64,000 nt of DNA, from positions 1-64,000 of the forward strand of contig JAMWZW010000003.1 of NCBI GenBank assembly GCA_024281995.1, given 5' to 3'. Source of the DNA: Nitrosomonas sp. GTDB taxonomy: Bacteria; Pseudomonadota; Gammaproteobacteria; Burkholderiales; Nitrosomonadaceae. Position numbers and translations under genes: made by a program. Below are positions 52,845-64,000 of the stretch, in pieces (the first letter of the stretch is position 1; the number at the start of each line of letters is the position of its first letter). The notes under the pieces were generated by a model, which had not been told where the DNA came from, searched no databases, and saw nothing but the letters and a program-made list of their open reading frames with translations.

Positions 52845-54179
52845 ATGTACCCGACGATTGACACAGACCTAGCCAACTGGCTGCCCGACAACGATCCGCA
52901 ACGTGTTATGTTGCACAATGAAGTGCATGCCCGCCTTAGCCAACGCATCCAGCTCCCTGCATTGATTGTCTATGTCGTGGTCATCAATGAAGGTGTCACA
53001 CGCGAGCAAGAGTGCCAGCATTTGCGCCGTTTGCCCGGACAACAAGTGCTGATGCTCGAGCAATTACAGAATAATTTTTTGCGCTTACGATTGCAGGGTT
53101 ATACCTTGAGATGGGAACGCCATACCGAATTCACACGTTATTCGCTGGTGCAACATCTGCCCGAGGCTGCCCAATTAGGGGCAACCGATCCGGAACTGCT
53201 CTCTTATCTGTCTCTGCCTCGTGATTGGTTAGCGGAAATCCCGGGGCGCACGTTTGCCGCGGTGAAAGTCGCGATGATGCACGGTAATTTACACCGGCTC
53301 GATGAATTGCTCGTTCAAGCTAGCAAGTGGTTCGGCGGAAATCCGCTGGTAGCCTCGCTGATTGGCCGGCAGGAGCATTCATTAGCGATAACGGATTTTA
53401 TGTTGCGCCCCAGCGGCTTTGAACGCATGCTGATCATGATGTCGGCCGATGCATCCGAGACACGGGCAGGGCGAGTTTCGCAGCGTTTGCTGGAAATTGA
53501 AACTTATCGATTGATGGCATTGCGCAGTTTACCGATGGCCAAACGGCTTATGCCCGAATTGACCAGCGCCGAGCGGCAATTGGCCGAAATTACCGCGCAA
53601 CTGGAAAATAAAGTCACTTCGGATCAGGATCTGCTGGATATTCTCACATTGCTGGCTGCACGCATCGAGCGTGCGACGGTCGAGCATGGCTACCGCTTTG
53701 CGGCAACGCAAGCGTATAACAAGCTGGTATTGCAACGGATTGCCGATTTGCATGAAAAAGCCATTCCCGGAACGCAAACAATCGGGGAATTCATGCAGCG
53801 GCGCCTTTCTCCGGCAATTGCCACAGTAGAAGCAACCGCGCAACGCTTAAGCTATTTATCGGCGCGTGTCTCGCGCGCCAGTGCATTATTGCGCACCCGG
53901 GTCGACATTGTAGCGGAGGCGCAAAACCAGCAGTTGCTGGAGAAATTGACGCGCGGCCAGGAATTGCAATTGCGCCTGCAAAGCACCGTGGAAGGTTTAT
54001 CCATTGCAGCAATCTCTTATTACGTCATCAGCTTACTGTTTTACGTAACCAAAGCGGGTAAAGCGGCTGGATTACCGATTCATCCGGAACTGGTAACCGG
54101 CGCACTGATCCCAGTAGTGCTATGGATAGTGTGGCGAACGATACGGCGAATTCACGACAAGTTTTTCAAAATGCATTGA
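52845..54179 (+). CDS. DUF3422 family membrane-anchored protein
   Basis: The 444-residue protein starts with the DUF3422 pattern (DPQRVMLHNEVHARL, LRWERHTEFTRY). A long central helical part (about 240-390) includes a coiled coil, and two membrane helices near the end (about 385-430) lead to IRRIHDKFFKMH. It is anchored in the inner membrane with a large cytosolic part. Function unknown. Confidence 0.87.
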   Translation: MYPTIDTDLANWLPDNDPQRVMLHNEVHARLSQRIQLPALIVYVVVINEGVTREQECQHLRRLPGQQVLMLEQLQNNFLRLRLQGYTLRWERHTEFTRYSLVQHLPEAAQLGATDPELLSYLSLPRDWLAEIPGRTFAAVKVAMMHGNLHRLDELLVQASKWFGGNPLVASLIGRQEHSLAITDFMLRPSGFERMLIMMSADASETRAGRVSQRLLEIETYRLMALRSLPMAKRLMPELTSAERQLAEITAQLENKVTSDQDLLDILTLLAARIERATVEHGYRFAATQAYNKLVLQRIADLHEKAIPGTQTIGEFMQRRLSPAIATVEATAQRLSYLSARVSRASALLRTRVDIVAEAQNQQLLEKLTRGQELQLRLQSTVEGLSIAAISYYVISLLFYVTKAGKAAGLPIHPELVTGALIPVVLWIVWRTIRRIHDKFFKMH

Positions 54180-54326
54180 TTCTAATGTGGAAAGCATTGA
54201 TGTGAAAATGCTCAGGTTACGTTTCAGTTTCTCATCAATTAACGGTGTTTCGCTACACGGCTGATCGGCTGATACAAACGTAATGTAATACTAGGTTTCC
54301 TCAAATTACTTACAGCTATCAGTTTA

Positions 54327-54349
54327 CCGGATAAGTAAGGAATATCCGG
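54327..54349. terminator. Weak hairpin between convergent genes
   Basis: CCGGATA (54327-54333), a 9-nt loop and TATCCGG (54343-54349) lie between the DUF3422 (plus) and uppP (minus) genes, which converge. It may end transcripts. The 204-bp gap holds no gene. Confidence 0.35.
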
Positions 54350-54383
54350 AAACCTCACTTCTTTGAGTTCCGTTTGCGTGCCC

Positions 54384-55208
54384 TCACACTTCCGACCAAC
54401 CAATGACACCGGTATACGCCGTGACCAGAATAACGATCCCAAACACGATGCGATACCAGGCAAAAATGGTGAAATCGTGATTGCTGACAAATTTCAGTAA
54501 GCCGCGCACCGCCACCAGCGCACTTAAAAAAGCAGCGATGAAGCCTGTCACGATCAAGCCCAAATCAGTCCATTCGAGCAATTCCCGGTTTTTGATCAAA
54601 TCGTAAAAGGTGGCTGCAAACATCGTGGGTATTGCGAGGAAAAAAGAAAATTCGGCGGCAGCCTTGCGCGATAGGCCGAAAAATAAGCCGCCGATAATCG
54701 TAGCACCGGAACGTGACGTGCCGGGAATCAATGCCAGGCACTGCGCCAAGCCGATTTTCAATGCATGCTTCCAATCCATGTCGTCGACTTGCTCCACTTC
54801 GATTACGTGCTCTCTGCGTTCCGCCCACAATATCAATAGGCCGCCAACGATCAGAGCCGTTGCAACCGGTACCGGATGAAACAGATAGGATTTAATGATG
54901 CTAACGAACAGCAATCCCAATATCGCGGCTGGTAAGAATGCGATCATCACATTGACTACAAACCGATTAGCCGACGCACTGCTGCCGATACCACGAGCTA
55001 CTTCGATAATCTTATTGCGATACTCCCAGCATACTGCCAATATCGCACCCAGTTGGATTGCAATGAAAAATACCTTGGCGCGTTCATCATTGAAATCAAG
55101 CAAATCACCGATCAGAATCAAATGACCGGTGGAAGAAACGGGCAGAAACTCGGTTAAACCCTCAACAACGCCTAGGATCAGCGCTTTTAACCATACAATA
55201 AAATCCAT
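54384..55208 (-). CDS. uppP: Undecaprenyl-diphosphatase UppP
   Basis: The 274-residue inner-membrane protein has the BacA motifs [17 protein letters not shown] (with the catalytic E and S) and [14 protein letters not shown] (with the catalytic R). It dephosphorylates undecaprenyl diphosphate to recycle the lipid carrier for peptidoglycan and confers bacitracin resistance. Eight helices are visible. The end reads GVIGWSEV. Confidence 0.95.
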   Translation of the reverse strand: MDFIVWLKALILGVVEGLTEFLPVSSTGHLILIGDLLDFNDERAKVFFIAIQLGAILAVCWEYRNKIIEVARGIGSSASANRFVVNVMIAFLPAAILGLLFVSIIKSYLFHPVPVATALIVGGLLILWAERREHVIEVEQVDDMDWKHALKIGLAQCLALIPGTSRSGATIIGGLFFGLSRKAAAEFSFFLAIPTMFAATFYDLIKNRELLEWTDLGLIVTGFIAAFLSALVAVRGLLKFVSNHDFTIFAWYRIVFGIVILVTAYTGVIGWSEV

Positions 55209-55251
55209 ATCGCGTTGCTTAACAGTAAAAAATGGTATTAATAGGAAGTGA

Positions 55252-57291
<2,040 letters not shown>

Positions 57292-57360
57292 GATGCTGTG
57301 AAGCTAATGGAAATATGAAATAATTGCAAGTCTTACCTTAATAACAAGTATGGATTAGAA

Positions 57361-58014
57361 ATGAATATCGAAGAAACCCGATCGAATATGGTGACGCAGC
57401 AAATTCGAACATGGTCTGTTCTGGACGATAATGTTCTGGATTTATTGTACAAAATAAAGCGTGAAGAATTTGTGCCAGATGAAAGCCAGGCAATGGCTTT
57501 TATGGATATGGAGATTCCAATAGGTTACGGTCAGGTAATGCTTGCACCAAAAATGGAAGCGCGCATTCTACAGGAACTTCACGTTAAGAAAACAGACAAA
57601 ATCCTCGAAGTTGGTAGCGGCAGCGGATACATGACAGCATTGCTGGCCGAACAAGGCGCCCATGTATACAGCGTTGAAATTATTCCTCAATTAAAAGCAA
57701 TGGCAGAAAATAATCTTAAAGCTCATGGCATAACCAATGTAACCTTAGATCAAGGTGATGCAGCGCAAGGCTGGCCTAAGCATGAGCCCTACGATGTGAT
57801 CGTGTTAACCGCATCTACACCTGTTTTGCCTGATGCTTTCCAGAACAGCTTGAATCCAGGCGGGCGATTATTTGCAATTATTGGAGAAGACCCGGTGATG
57901 GAAGCATCATTAATTACCTGCACGGCGCCCGGTGAATTCAACAAAACCGTCCTCTTTGAAACCTGTACGGCACCGCTTATTAATGCATTGCAGCCAACAA
58001 GGTTTAGCTTTTGA
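57361..58014 (+). CDS. pcm: Protein-L-isoaspartate O-methyltransferase family protein
   Basis: The 217-residue SAM-dependent enzyme reads VTQQIRTWSVLDDNVLDLL, FVPDE, MLAPKMEARIL, ILEVGSGSGYMTALLAE (SAM motif) and LDQGDAAQGW. The family repairs isoaspartyl damage, but the sequence near residue 45 (ESQAMAFMDMEIP) is a variant of the usual peptide-binding stretch, so the target may differ. It precedes tolC by 88 bp, as in other Nitrosomonas-like genomes. Confidence 0.85.
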   Translation: MNIEETRSNMVTQQIRTWSVLDDNVLDLLYKIKREEFVPDESQAMAFMDMEIPIGYGQVMLAPKMEARILQELHVKKTDKILEVGSGSGYMTALLAEQGAHVYSVEIIPQLKAMAENNLKAHGITNVTLDQGDAAQGWPKHEPYDVIVLTASTPVLPDAFQNSLNPGGRLFAIIGEDPVMEASLITCTAPGEFNKTVLFETCTAPLINALQPTRFSF

Positions 58015-58102
58015 GTTCAAAAGAAATTACCGGCGTTATCACGCTCAAGAATCGTTGCATCGATAGAGCCCGGACTATTCCGAATTATTTTCGGAAAATT
58101 CT

Positions 58103-59458
58103 ATGAAATTCTTGTACTTTTTTATCGCTGCTTCTATTGCCTTGATGGGACATTCCGCACTGCACGCGGCTAACCTCATGAGCATTTACCATGAAGCCTT
58201 AGCCCAAGATGCGAAATATCGGTCGGCACGCGCTACCTATCAAGCCGCCCAAGAAAAATTGGTACAAGGTAGAGCCGGTTTTCTTCCGAATATCACCCTA
58301 TCAGGATCGCGTACCATTCAACAAGTAGATGCAAACAATATTACCAGCACAATTGGCGGAAACAGTATTAGCCTTAATCCTCCGGAAACCACCATTCATG
58401 GCCGCGGTGTGATTATTGCCGCGACTCAGCCATTATTTCGCATGGAAAATATTGTCATTTATCAGCAATCTAAAATTGAAGTCAGCCGTGCGGATGCGCA
58501 ATTTGTGGTGGCTGCACAAGATTTGATCCTGCGTGTTGCCCAAGCGTATTTCGATGTGCTCGATACGCAAATTGACGTCGAAGTTGCCGGAGCGCAAAAA
58601 AAAGCCATCTTGAGTCAACTGGAACAAGCCAAACGCAATTTTGAAGTGGGGGTATCCACCATTGTGGATACCAATGAAGCACAAGCGCGTTATGATTTAA
58701 CGACTTCCCAAGAAATCGCTGCACAAAATGCACTGGAAATCAGAAAACGCGCCTTACAAGGAATTATCGATCGATTCCCTGAAAATCTAGTTGGCGCAAA
58801 AGAAATTACTTCTGACTTATCCAAATTGCAATATAGCACCATGGACGAATGGGTTCATATCGCAGAAGAAAAAAATTTCACGCTCAAAATCCAGCAGGCC
58901 GCATACGAAATAGCGCTACAGGATGTTAAAAAAGCCTGGGCACAGCATTACCCAACAGTGGACCTGGTAGCCCAATATAGCGATCAAACCGGTGTAGGTG
59001 GTGCTATTACCGGTCGTGGAATTGATCTTATCTCGAAATCCATTGGCATCCAGCTCAATGTACCACTATTCCAAGGCTTTGCTGTGCAATCCCGTGTACG
59101 TGAAGCACTGGCACTGCAAGAACGCGCATTACACGATCTGGAAAGCACCCGTCGTGATATTGCCTTACAAATCCGTCAGCAGTATCTCAATGTTACGAAT
59201 GGAATTGCACAAGTAAAAGCACTCAAACAAGCATTGAAATCCAGTAAAAGCCAATTGGATTCGACCATTCTTGGACAACAAGTCGGTGTCCGAACCGAAG
59301 TTGACGTATTAAATGCTCAGCAGCAAATGTATGCTGCCAAACGTGACTTATCCAAAGCGTATCACAGCTATCTAATGTCAAGATTGCGTTTAAATGCTGA
59401 GGCTGGAGAACTCGACGAAGACACATTAATGCAAATCAATGCAATGCTAACCCAATAG
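58103..59458 (+). CDS. tolC: TolC-family outer membrane channel
   Basis: The 451-residue protein has a signal peptide (about residues 1-22) and two OEP halves: SIYHEALAQDAKYRSARATYQAAQE and VPLFQGFAVQSRVREAL; GVSTIVDTNEAQARYDL and GVRTEVDVLNAQQQMYAAKRDL are the conserved coil segments. It forms a trimeric tunnel for type I secretion and RND pumps. It may serve the RTX-type proteins in the window, which lack signal peptides. Confidence 0.93.
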   Translation: MKFLYFFIAASIALMGHSALHAANLMSIYHEALAQDAKYRSARATYQAAQEKLVQGRAGFLPNITLSGSRTIQQVDANNITSTIGGNSISLNPPETTIHGRGVIIAATQPLFRMENIVIYQQSKIEVSRADAQFVVAAQDLILRVAQAYFDVLDTQIDVEVAGAQKKAILSQLEQAKRNFEVGVSTIVDTNEAQARYDLTTSQEIAAQNALEIRKRALQGIIDRFPENLVGAKEITSDLSKLQYSTMDEWVHIAEEKNFTLKIQQAAYEIALQDVKKAWAQHYPTVDLVAQYSDQTGVGGAITGRGIDLISKSIGIQLNVPLFQGFAVQSRVREALALQERALHDLESTRRDIALQIRQQYLNVTNGIAQVKALKQALKSSKSQLDSTILGQQVGVRTEVDVLNAQQQMYAAKRDLSKAYHSYLMSRLRLNAEAGELDEDTLMQINAMLTQ

Positions 59459-59536
59459 CACCCTCAATTCACAAATATTTAGCCCGGTAAGACATCCCTA
59501 TCAAGACAATCAAAGTCAGTTGCAATCAACCTGGCT

Positions 59537-59572
59537 CTAAGTAAATACTTAGACAAATTAAGTAAATACTTA
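59537..59572. promoter_or_regulatory. Two 21-bp-spaced palindromes (CTAAGTAAATACTTAG type)
   Basis: CTAAGTAAATACTTAG (59537-59552) and TAAGTAAATACTTA (59559-59572) are near-perfect palindromes with centres 21 bp apart, two turns of B-DNA, so dimers could bind the same face. They lie in the 325-bp gap between tolC and the secreted protein gene, about 210-250 bp before its start. The shared GTAAATAC core also appears in the promoter of the borosin-type operon. No gene is in this gap. Confidence 0.55.
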
Positions 59573-59783
59573 GATCGTTCAGTAAAAACCTAATCAAAAA
59601 TCAGCAAAGTCCGACTTTACTAATAACGCCTGCAATCCTACTCTGAAAAAGGGAGAAATTGACACCAGCATTGATCATAAAATGATGATTAATCAATCTA
59701 TTGGATCATTTTATCCCGCGCAATATTGCAATAAATATTAACACGAAGTTATTTCCTAATTAATAACTGGGGAGGGAAGTGAT

Positions 59784-61151
59784 ATGAAGTCGTTTAATCA
59801 TAATGAATTAGGTACAATCCTGAACAAAAAATTTATCATTGGTACTGTACTTGCAATACTACTCAATGCTTTAAGCATACTACCGGCAACATCCGCTTTG
59901 ACCAATAAAGGCTTAATACATCCTGTTAATCATTTTCCTACTTGGTTTTCTGATGCCAATGGCATTACTTTACAGTTGTGTTTGGATGGTGATGGTGTCA
60001 CTGGATTGTGTTTTTTTGACCCGGTGATACCAGGTAATCCTATTTCTGCAGCAACCGGCTTTGGTGCAGAAGCATTCTGGTGGTCGGCTGATGCTGCTTT
60101 GGATTTGGCTGGGGGTGGACGGGCTATTTTAGTAATGGCGTTGGAAGCAGCGTATGGTGCAGGGGATCCTGCTCCGAACGATCAGTTTGCTTTTGGGCGC
60201 ATCCGCCTGCGGGTAGACATACCTGCCGATGGGGAATATAAGATTAGGCATCCCTTCTTAAATGAAGCTACCGGTTGTCCAGACGAAGTCTATACTGCAA
60301 CCGCTGGAATTAAATCCATCAATGTAACACGCGACATCGGCGGCGGCGCACCGTTTGAAACCATGTTAAGTGGTGAAGTCGGACCTTTCTTGGTATGGGA
60401 TCCAGCCATTCCTCCTACCGCGCCAGCAGGATATGTAGGTGATCCCAATATTGACCACGAAGTTGTTGGTGGCCATTGCGGTATCAATTATTTCCGCATC
60501 GAAGGCCCGGCTGATGTAGATTTGGATGGCAATGGCAATAATTTTGTACAAACCAGTTTATTTTCAGTCCAAGGAAAAATTTTTGACGAAGCAAATACTC
60601 CGCCTGGAATTGAACCCGTACGGACGAGCTATTTCCGTTCCACCAATGCAGCGGGCACGACTACCTCACGAATCAATACATGGGTAAAAGCACCGCCGCA
60701 TTCAAGCGTTAAGCTTAACGATTTACCTCAGGCCAATCAAAACGGCCCTATGGCATTCGATGGTGAAAGCACATTTTTTAGACGTGCCACGTTAAATGCA
60801 GCAAATAGCAACCCCATGCCCACACAACTAACGGTTATTGCTACAAACACCAGTGGCATGAGCACCACGCAAGCCATCAATATTATTGATCAAGTGGATA
60901 TCCAGTTAGCAACATGGGCAAAAGCAGCACAAACATTAAGGGTTGTGGCTTTCTCAAGCGACAAAATAAGCTTAAGTTCAGGTGATACTCCCACACTTAA
61001 TCTAAAAATTGGAACAAATACTTATTTAATGCCGCAGTCGGGTGTAGCTGGCCGCTATGAAATAATACTGAATGGCATTACCGTACCGCCAGCTCAAGTC
61101 ACCGTGACGTCTTCAAAAGGCGGTACAGCCACCCAGGGGGTAGCGGATTAA
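59784..61151 (+). CDS. Large secreted hypothetical protein
   Basis: The 455-residue protein has a signal peptide (about residues 18-40, ILPATSA cleavage) and a mature part rich in Gly, Pro and Asn without known domains. Segments look like beta-sandwich (FGRIRLRVDIPADGEYKIRHPFLNE), and a CLDGDG and DVDLDGNGNN pair recall calcium loops. The C-terminal 120 residues look like an Ig/bacterial beta-domain (LRVVAFSSDKISLSSGDTPTLNL). The function is unknown; similar proteins are common in ammonia oxidisers from memory. GGGGAGGGA precedes the ATG, and the double palindrome is upstream. Confidence 0.65.
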   Translation: MKSFNHNELGTILNKKFIIGTVLAILLNALSILPATSALTNKGLIHPVNHFPTWFSDANGITLQLCLDGDGVTGLCFFDPVIPGNPISAATGFGAEAFWWSADAALDLAGGGRAILVMALEAAYGAGDPAPNDQFAFGRIRLRVDIPADGEYKIRHPFLNEATGCPDEVYTATAGIKSINVTRDIGGGAPFETMLSGEVGPFLVWDPAIPPTAPAGYVGDPNIDHEVVGGHCGINYFRIEGPADVDLDGNGNNFVQTSLFSVQGKIFDEANTPPGIEPVRTSYFRSTNAAGTTTSRINTWVKAPPHSSVKLNDLPQANQNGPMAFDGESTFFRRATLNAANSNPMPTQLTVIATNTSGMSTTQAINIIDQVDIQLATWAKAAQTLRVVAFSSDKISLSSGDTPTLNLKIGTNTYLMPQSGVAGRYEIILNGITVPPAQVTVTSSKGGTATQGVAD

Positions 61152-61184
61152 TTTGCTGTTGCTATTAATAATATATAGTAGAGT

Positions 61185-61230
61185 GGCGCTTATTTACTTT
61201 GAGTAACATCCCATATAAGTAATAAGCGCC
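61185..61230. terminator. Bidirectional hairpin terminator candidate
   Basis: GGCGCTTATTTACTT (61185-61199) pairs with AAGTAATAAGCGCC (61217-61230), one base apart from perfect, loop of 17 nt. It is between the secreted protein gene (plus) and the convergent mscK gene (minus). Confidence 0.6.
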
Positions 61231-61299
61231 TTCTCAATACTCAACGGACCAGAGGTTTTTCATCCTGCAAGCATAACAACCCATTGTTCATTCCGAATC

Positions 61300-64000
61300 T
61301 CACGATTTATTGGGTTCCGGCACAATAAAATTTATATTTTCAGGAAGATTGCGCACATGCACATCTAGTTGCGGATAGGCTATCTCAATATGATGCTCAG
61401 CAAACAATGCCATGATTCGAGTATTCAGCGCATCCTGAATTTCAATCCGCTGGCTTAATACATTAACAAATACACGCAGCTCAAAATCAAGAGTACTTGC
61501 ACCAAAAGCCATAAACGAACAAGAGGGTTCTGGTTCATTCAGTACACGCTCATCTTCCCGGGCTACTTGAAGTAACAATGCACGTACCTTATTGACATCG
61601 GCACCGTAGGCAACCCCGATCCGAATCACAACGCGTGTGATCGTATCGGTCAATGTCCAATTGATCAATTGGCCGGTGATAAACGTTTTATTGGGAATGA
61701 CAATTTCCTTGTTATCGGCATCGAGGATAGTGGTCGCACGGGTGCGGATACGTGTAACCCGTCCGGTAAGATCACTAACCGTGATGACATCACCGACCCG
61801 GAATGGCCGCTCAAATAATAAAATGATACCGGAAACAAAGTTGGCAAAAATCTCCTGCAGGCCAAATCCAAGTCCAACCGTTAAAGCTGCAGCCATCCAT
61901 TGTAACTGCGACCAACGCACACCCAGAAGGCTTAATCCGACAAGCGTACCGCCAATTACAATCGCATAACGTAACACGCTCGTAATGGCATAGCGCGAAG
62001 CCGCATCAATACCAATTCGCGATAACAGACTGATTTCAATTAAGCCGGGCAGATTTCTGGCGCCAACTATGGTTAAAATCAAGGCAAAAACGCCTAGCAA
62101 CACCGCCATCAGCGTCACAGGTTGTTGAATGGTAGCCCCATCGGGTCCAATCTCGCCAATATGCCATAGTGCAATCTCATCTAGGCGTGTGGCTGCTGGT
62201 AAGAGGCTTGCCCAAACGATTATCAGCCCTGTTACAAGTAAGCTTATGCGTAGTGCACGCAACAAACGCCGCGTCTGTGTATTGACTTGTTCCAAGGTAA
62301 TGTTTTCTTCCGGTTCAAGTACCGGTTCGCTGGTTTCCGTAGCAGCTTGAGCCGCCGCTAAACGGCGTTCCTCTAATCGATGCAACGCTAGGCGGCGTTC
62401 CCCAAGCAAAAACCATCGTGCAACCAACCCCATTACAATGGCAATAATTACAATGACATTAAAACTGGCTATTAGCGACTGTAGTATCATGCCCGCTGAA
62501 AATACATAACCGGACAAAGCCAATATTGCAACAGTCACGAGCAGCAATGGCAGCGATACGCGCAATAATTTACGCATCATGGATGGCTCATTATTCATAC
62601 CACGAACGACCCAGAGCCGGCCAACATCGAGTAATTTCCATAACACCCAAGCCAAAACCACACAACTCAGTATGATCGCCAAGCGCGCCTGCACATCGAT
62701 GGCTAAGTCAAGCCTGCGAATAAATGCCAAAGCACCGATAAAATATAACGGTAATACTATGAGAGCAATTCTTGACAACCAATCACGTAATGCAACACGT
62801 CGTTGACTCGTCCATCGAAAATGTGCATGACCCAACCCTCCCTCCATGCTGGTCCAACGTAATAGCTGCACGGCCAATAACGGTAGAACCAATAACATGC
62901 AAGCTTGCCCTAATGAATGACTAAATCTTCCTGGACTACCAATTGCCTGCAACAAATACCCTAACAAAGCAAATAATACTGGTGCCGGCAAAGCGGCTAA
63001 TAATGTCCACCCCAAAGCTTTGAGCGTTATCTGATAACTGTCTTTTTTAACCTGATACGTATTGGCTGCCAATGCCTCGATATTTTTTGGGGCACGGTGC
63101 CGCAACTTCAGCAAAACTAATAATATCAGTAAGCTTGTTAACCACGGCAGGGGATTCTGTTGAAAATCACGAAAAACCAACGTAATTGTCGTTGCATAGC
63201 GGGATAATTTGATCAAATCGTCCAACCCTTCCGGCAATCGCTGCAACCAGCCACTGTCAATCAAACTATGGCCAGGTATCCATAACAAATTACGATCCAG
63301 CAACTGTTGCAATTCCACACTGGTTTGGATTTGTTCATGCAAAGCCTGCTCACTTTCTTCCAACGCTAGGATGCGGCGCTGAAATAATGTCTCCAATGCT
63401 GACAACAATTCAACCCGTTTTTGCAGTAATGGTATGAGCAAATTTTTAGCATCTTTGTCGACTTGACCGTTATCTTCAATCGATAGGCTCGTTTCCAATA
63501 ATGCTCGCGCAATGCCATTGATATCAAGCAAATCGCGTTGCTGTTCGCTGAGCACTACGCGCTCCATGCGTAAATCAGCCAAATCGTCACGAATTAATTT
63601 CAAGCGCTGCTGCAGACGCTCAGTAGACTTCAATCTACGCCGCTCGCTCCATAACCAACGGCCAACGCGCTCATTACTGCCTCCCATATCAAGCCGCGCA
63701 CGGCTATCTTGCAAATTAACCGTCATATGCGCGCGTGCTTGCTGAATGCTGGCTAATGCCACGCGATCTTGCGCCAAATGTTCATTTTGCTGTAAAAGTT
63801 CCTCACCGATCACCCGATTCTCGGCAGCCGTGTCAGCTACAATCGTAATAGGGCTTTGCGCCAATTCCTGTTCACGTTTGATCAGTTGTTGCACCAGTGA
63901 TTCCAGCTCACTTCTGCCGCGATGGGTAATACGTTGCTGTAAATATTCCAGGCGGCTTTCATGAAAGCCCAGGCGGTAACGTAATTCACGCAGTGACAAC
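61300..64000 (-). CDS. mscK: MscK/KefA-like mechanosensitive channel (N-terminus beyond window)
   Basis: The visible 899 residues hold a periplasmic helical part (QQLIKREQEL, then ERVGRWLWSERRRLK), about eleven membrane helices, and a C-terminal MscS domain: SLLGVRWSQLQWMAAALTVGLGFGLQEIFANFVSG, RPFRVGDVITVSDLTG, IRTRATTILDADNKEIVIPN and ending LDVHVRNLPENINF. The MscS pore and beta domain are intact. The open frame reaches the right edge with no ATG, so the gene's start and signal peptide are missing. MscK opens on osmotic downshift and needs external K+. Confidence 0.92.
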   Translation of the reverse strand, partial: LSLRELRYRLGFHESRLEYLQQRITHRGRSELESLVQQLIKREQELAQSPITIVADTAAENRVIGEELLQQNEHLAQDRVALASIQQARAHMTVNLQDSRARLDMGGSNERVGRWLWSERRRLKSTERLQQRLKLIRDDLADLRMERVVLSEQQRDLLDINGIARALLETSLSIEDNGQVDKDAKNLLIPLLQKRVELLSALETLFQRRILALEESEQALHEQIQTSVELQQLLDRNLLWIPGHSLIDSGWLQRLPEGLDDLIKLSRYATTITLVFRDFQQNPLPWLTSLLILLVLLKLRHRAPKNIEALAANTYQVKKDSYQITLKALGWTLLAALPAPVLFALLGYLLQAIGSPGRFSHSLGQACMLLVLPLLAVQLLRWTSMEGGLGHAHFRWTSQRRVALRDWLSRIALIVLPLYFIGALAFIRRLDLAIDVQARLAIILSCVVLAWVLWKLLDVGRLWVVRGMNNEPSMMRKLLRVSLPLLLVTVAILALSGYVFSAGMILQSLIASFNVIVIIAIVMGLVARWFLLGERRLALHRLEERRLAAAQAATETSEPVLEPEENITLEQVNTQTRRLLRALRISLLVTGLIIVWASLLPAATRLDEIALWHIGEIGPDGATIQQPVTLMAVLLGVFALILTIVGARNLPGLIEISLLSRIGIDAASRYAITSVLRYAIVIGGTLVGLSLLGVRWSQLQWMAAALTVGLGFGLQEIFANFVSGIILLFERPFRVGDVITVSDLTGRVTRIRTRATTILDADNKEIVIPNKTFITGQLINWTLTDTITRVVIRIGVAYGADVNKVRALLLQVAREDERVLNEPEPSCSFMAFGASTLDFELRVFVNVLSQRIEIQDALNTRIMALFAEHHIEIAYPQLDVHVRNLPENINFIVPEPNKS

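Noticed and set aside
54239-54490. Minus-strand 83-codon frame overlapping uppP
   Set aside because: It overlaps the well-supported uppP in another frame and has no recognised motif.

Overview
The window looks like chromosome of a betaproteobacterium, most likely a Nitrosomonas-type ammonia oxidiser. This is inferred from the gene complement (HiPIP, Cus/RND metal efflux, the pcm-tolC pair, MscK, CHASE2 cyclase with FecR/TPR proteins) and moderate GC, not from a marker gene: no rRNA or tRNA gene was seen.

Layout. 1-6.6 kb (minus): start of a cyclic-nucleotide-binding protein, a small secreted protein, a FecR-TPR-outer-membrane-barrel fusion and a CHASE2 adenylate/guanylate cyclase. 6.8-9.6 kb (minus): a compact operon that I read as a split borosin (backbone N-methylated RiPP) locus: an ORF of 20 identical IPPQFT hexapeptides, a precursor with a borosin-binding-type leader, an OphMA/SonM-like N-methyltransferase and a family 2 glycosyltransferase. 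9.7-17.5 kb (plus): a Cu/Ag efflux operon (three small exported or membrane proteins, CusC, CusB fused to a CusF domain, CusA). 18-21.5 kb: pqiA-pqiA-pqiB-pqiC. 21.5-25.8 kb: DUF5996, a frameshifted gene, ChaB, HiPIP, then a scar of decayed SMP-30, IS200 and IS5 pieces.

25.9-34.4 kb: an S-layer/RTX-like protein, an M15-type peptidase overlapping a lipoprotein gene (possible effector-immunity pair), an intact SMP-30 lactonase-like gene, a methyltransferase, and LodA/LodB (CTQ amino-acid oxidase and its maturation flavoprotein). 34.4-37.5 kb: a two-gene defence module, a TIR-like effector and an NB-ARC/TPR NLR, that share a 23-residue motif at the effector C-terminus and the NLR N-terminus, the arrangement of bacterial amyloid signalling motifs. 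37.5-52.4 kb: housekeeping genes (RhlE, EttA, RluF-like), an intact YefM-YoeB module and a row of decaying toxin-antitoxin genes, an RTX protein, and a macro domain/GCS2/M14 group. 52.8-64 kb: DUF3422, UppP, ThiC with a TPP riboswitch, Pcm, TolC, a secreted protein behind a double palindrome, and an MscK-type channel running off the window.

The two systems most worth study are the borosin operon with its hexapeptide-repeat gene and the NLR/TIR pair with matched motifs. All functional calls rest on reading translations by eye; no database search was run.
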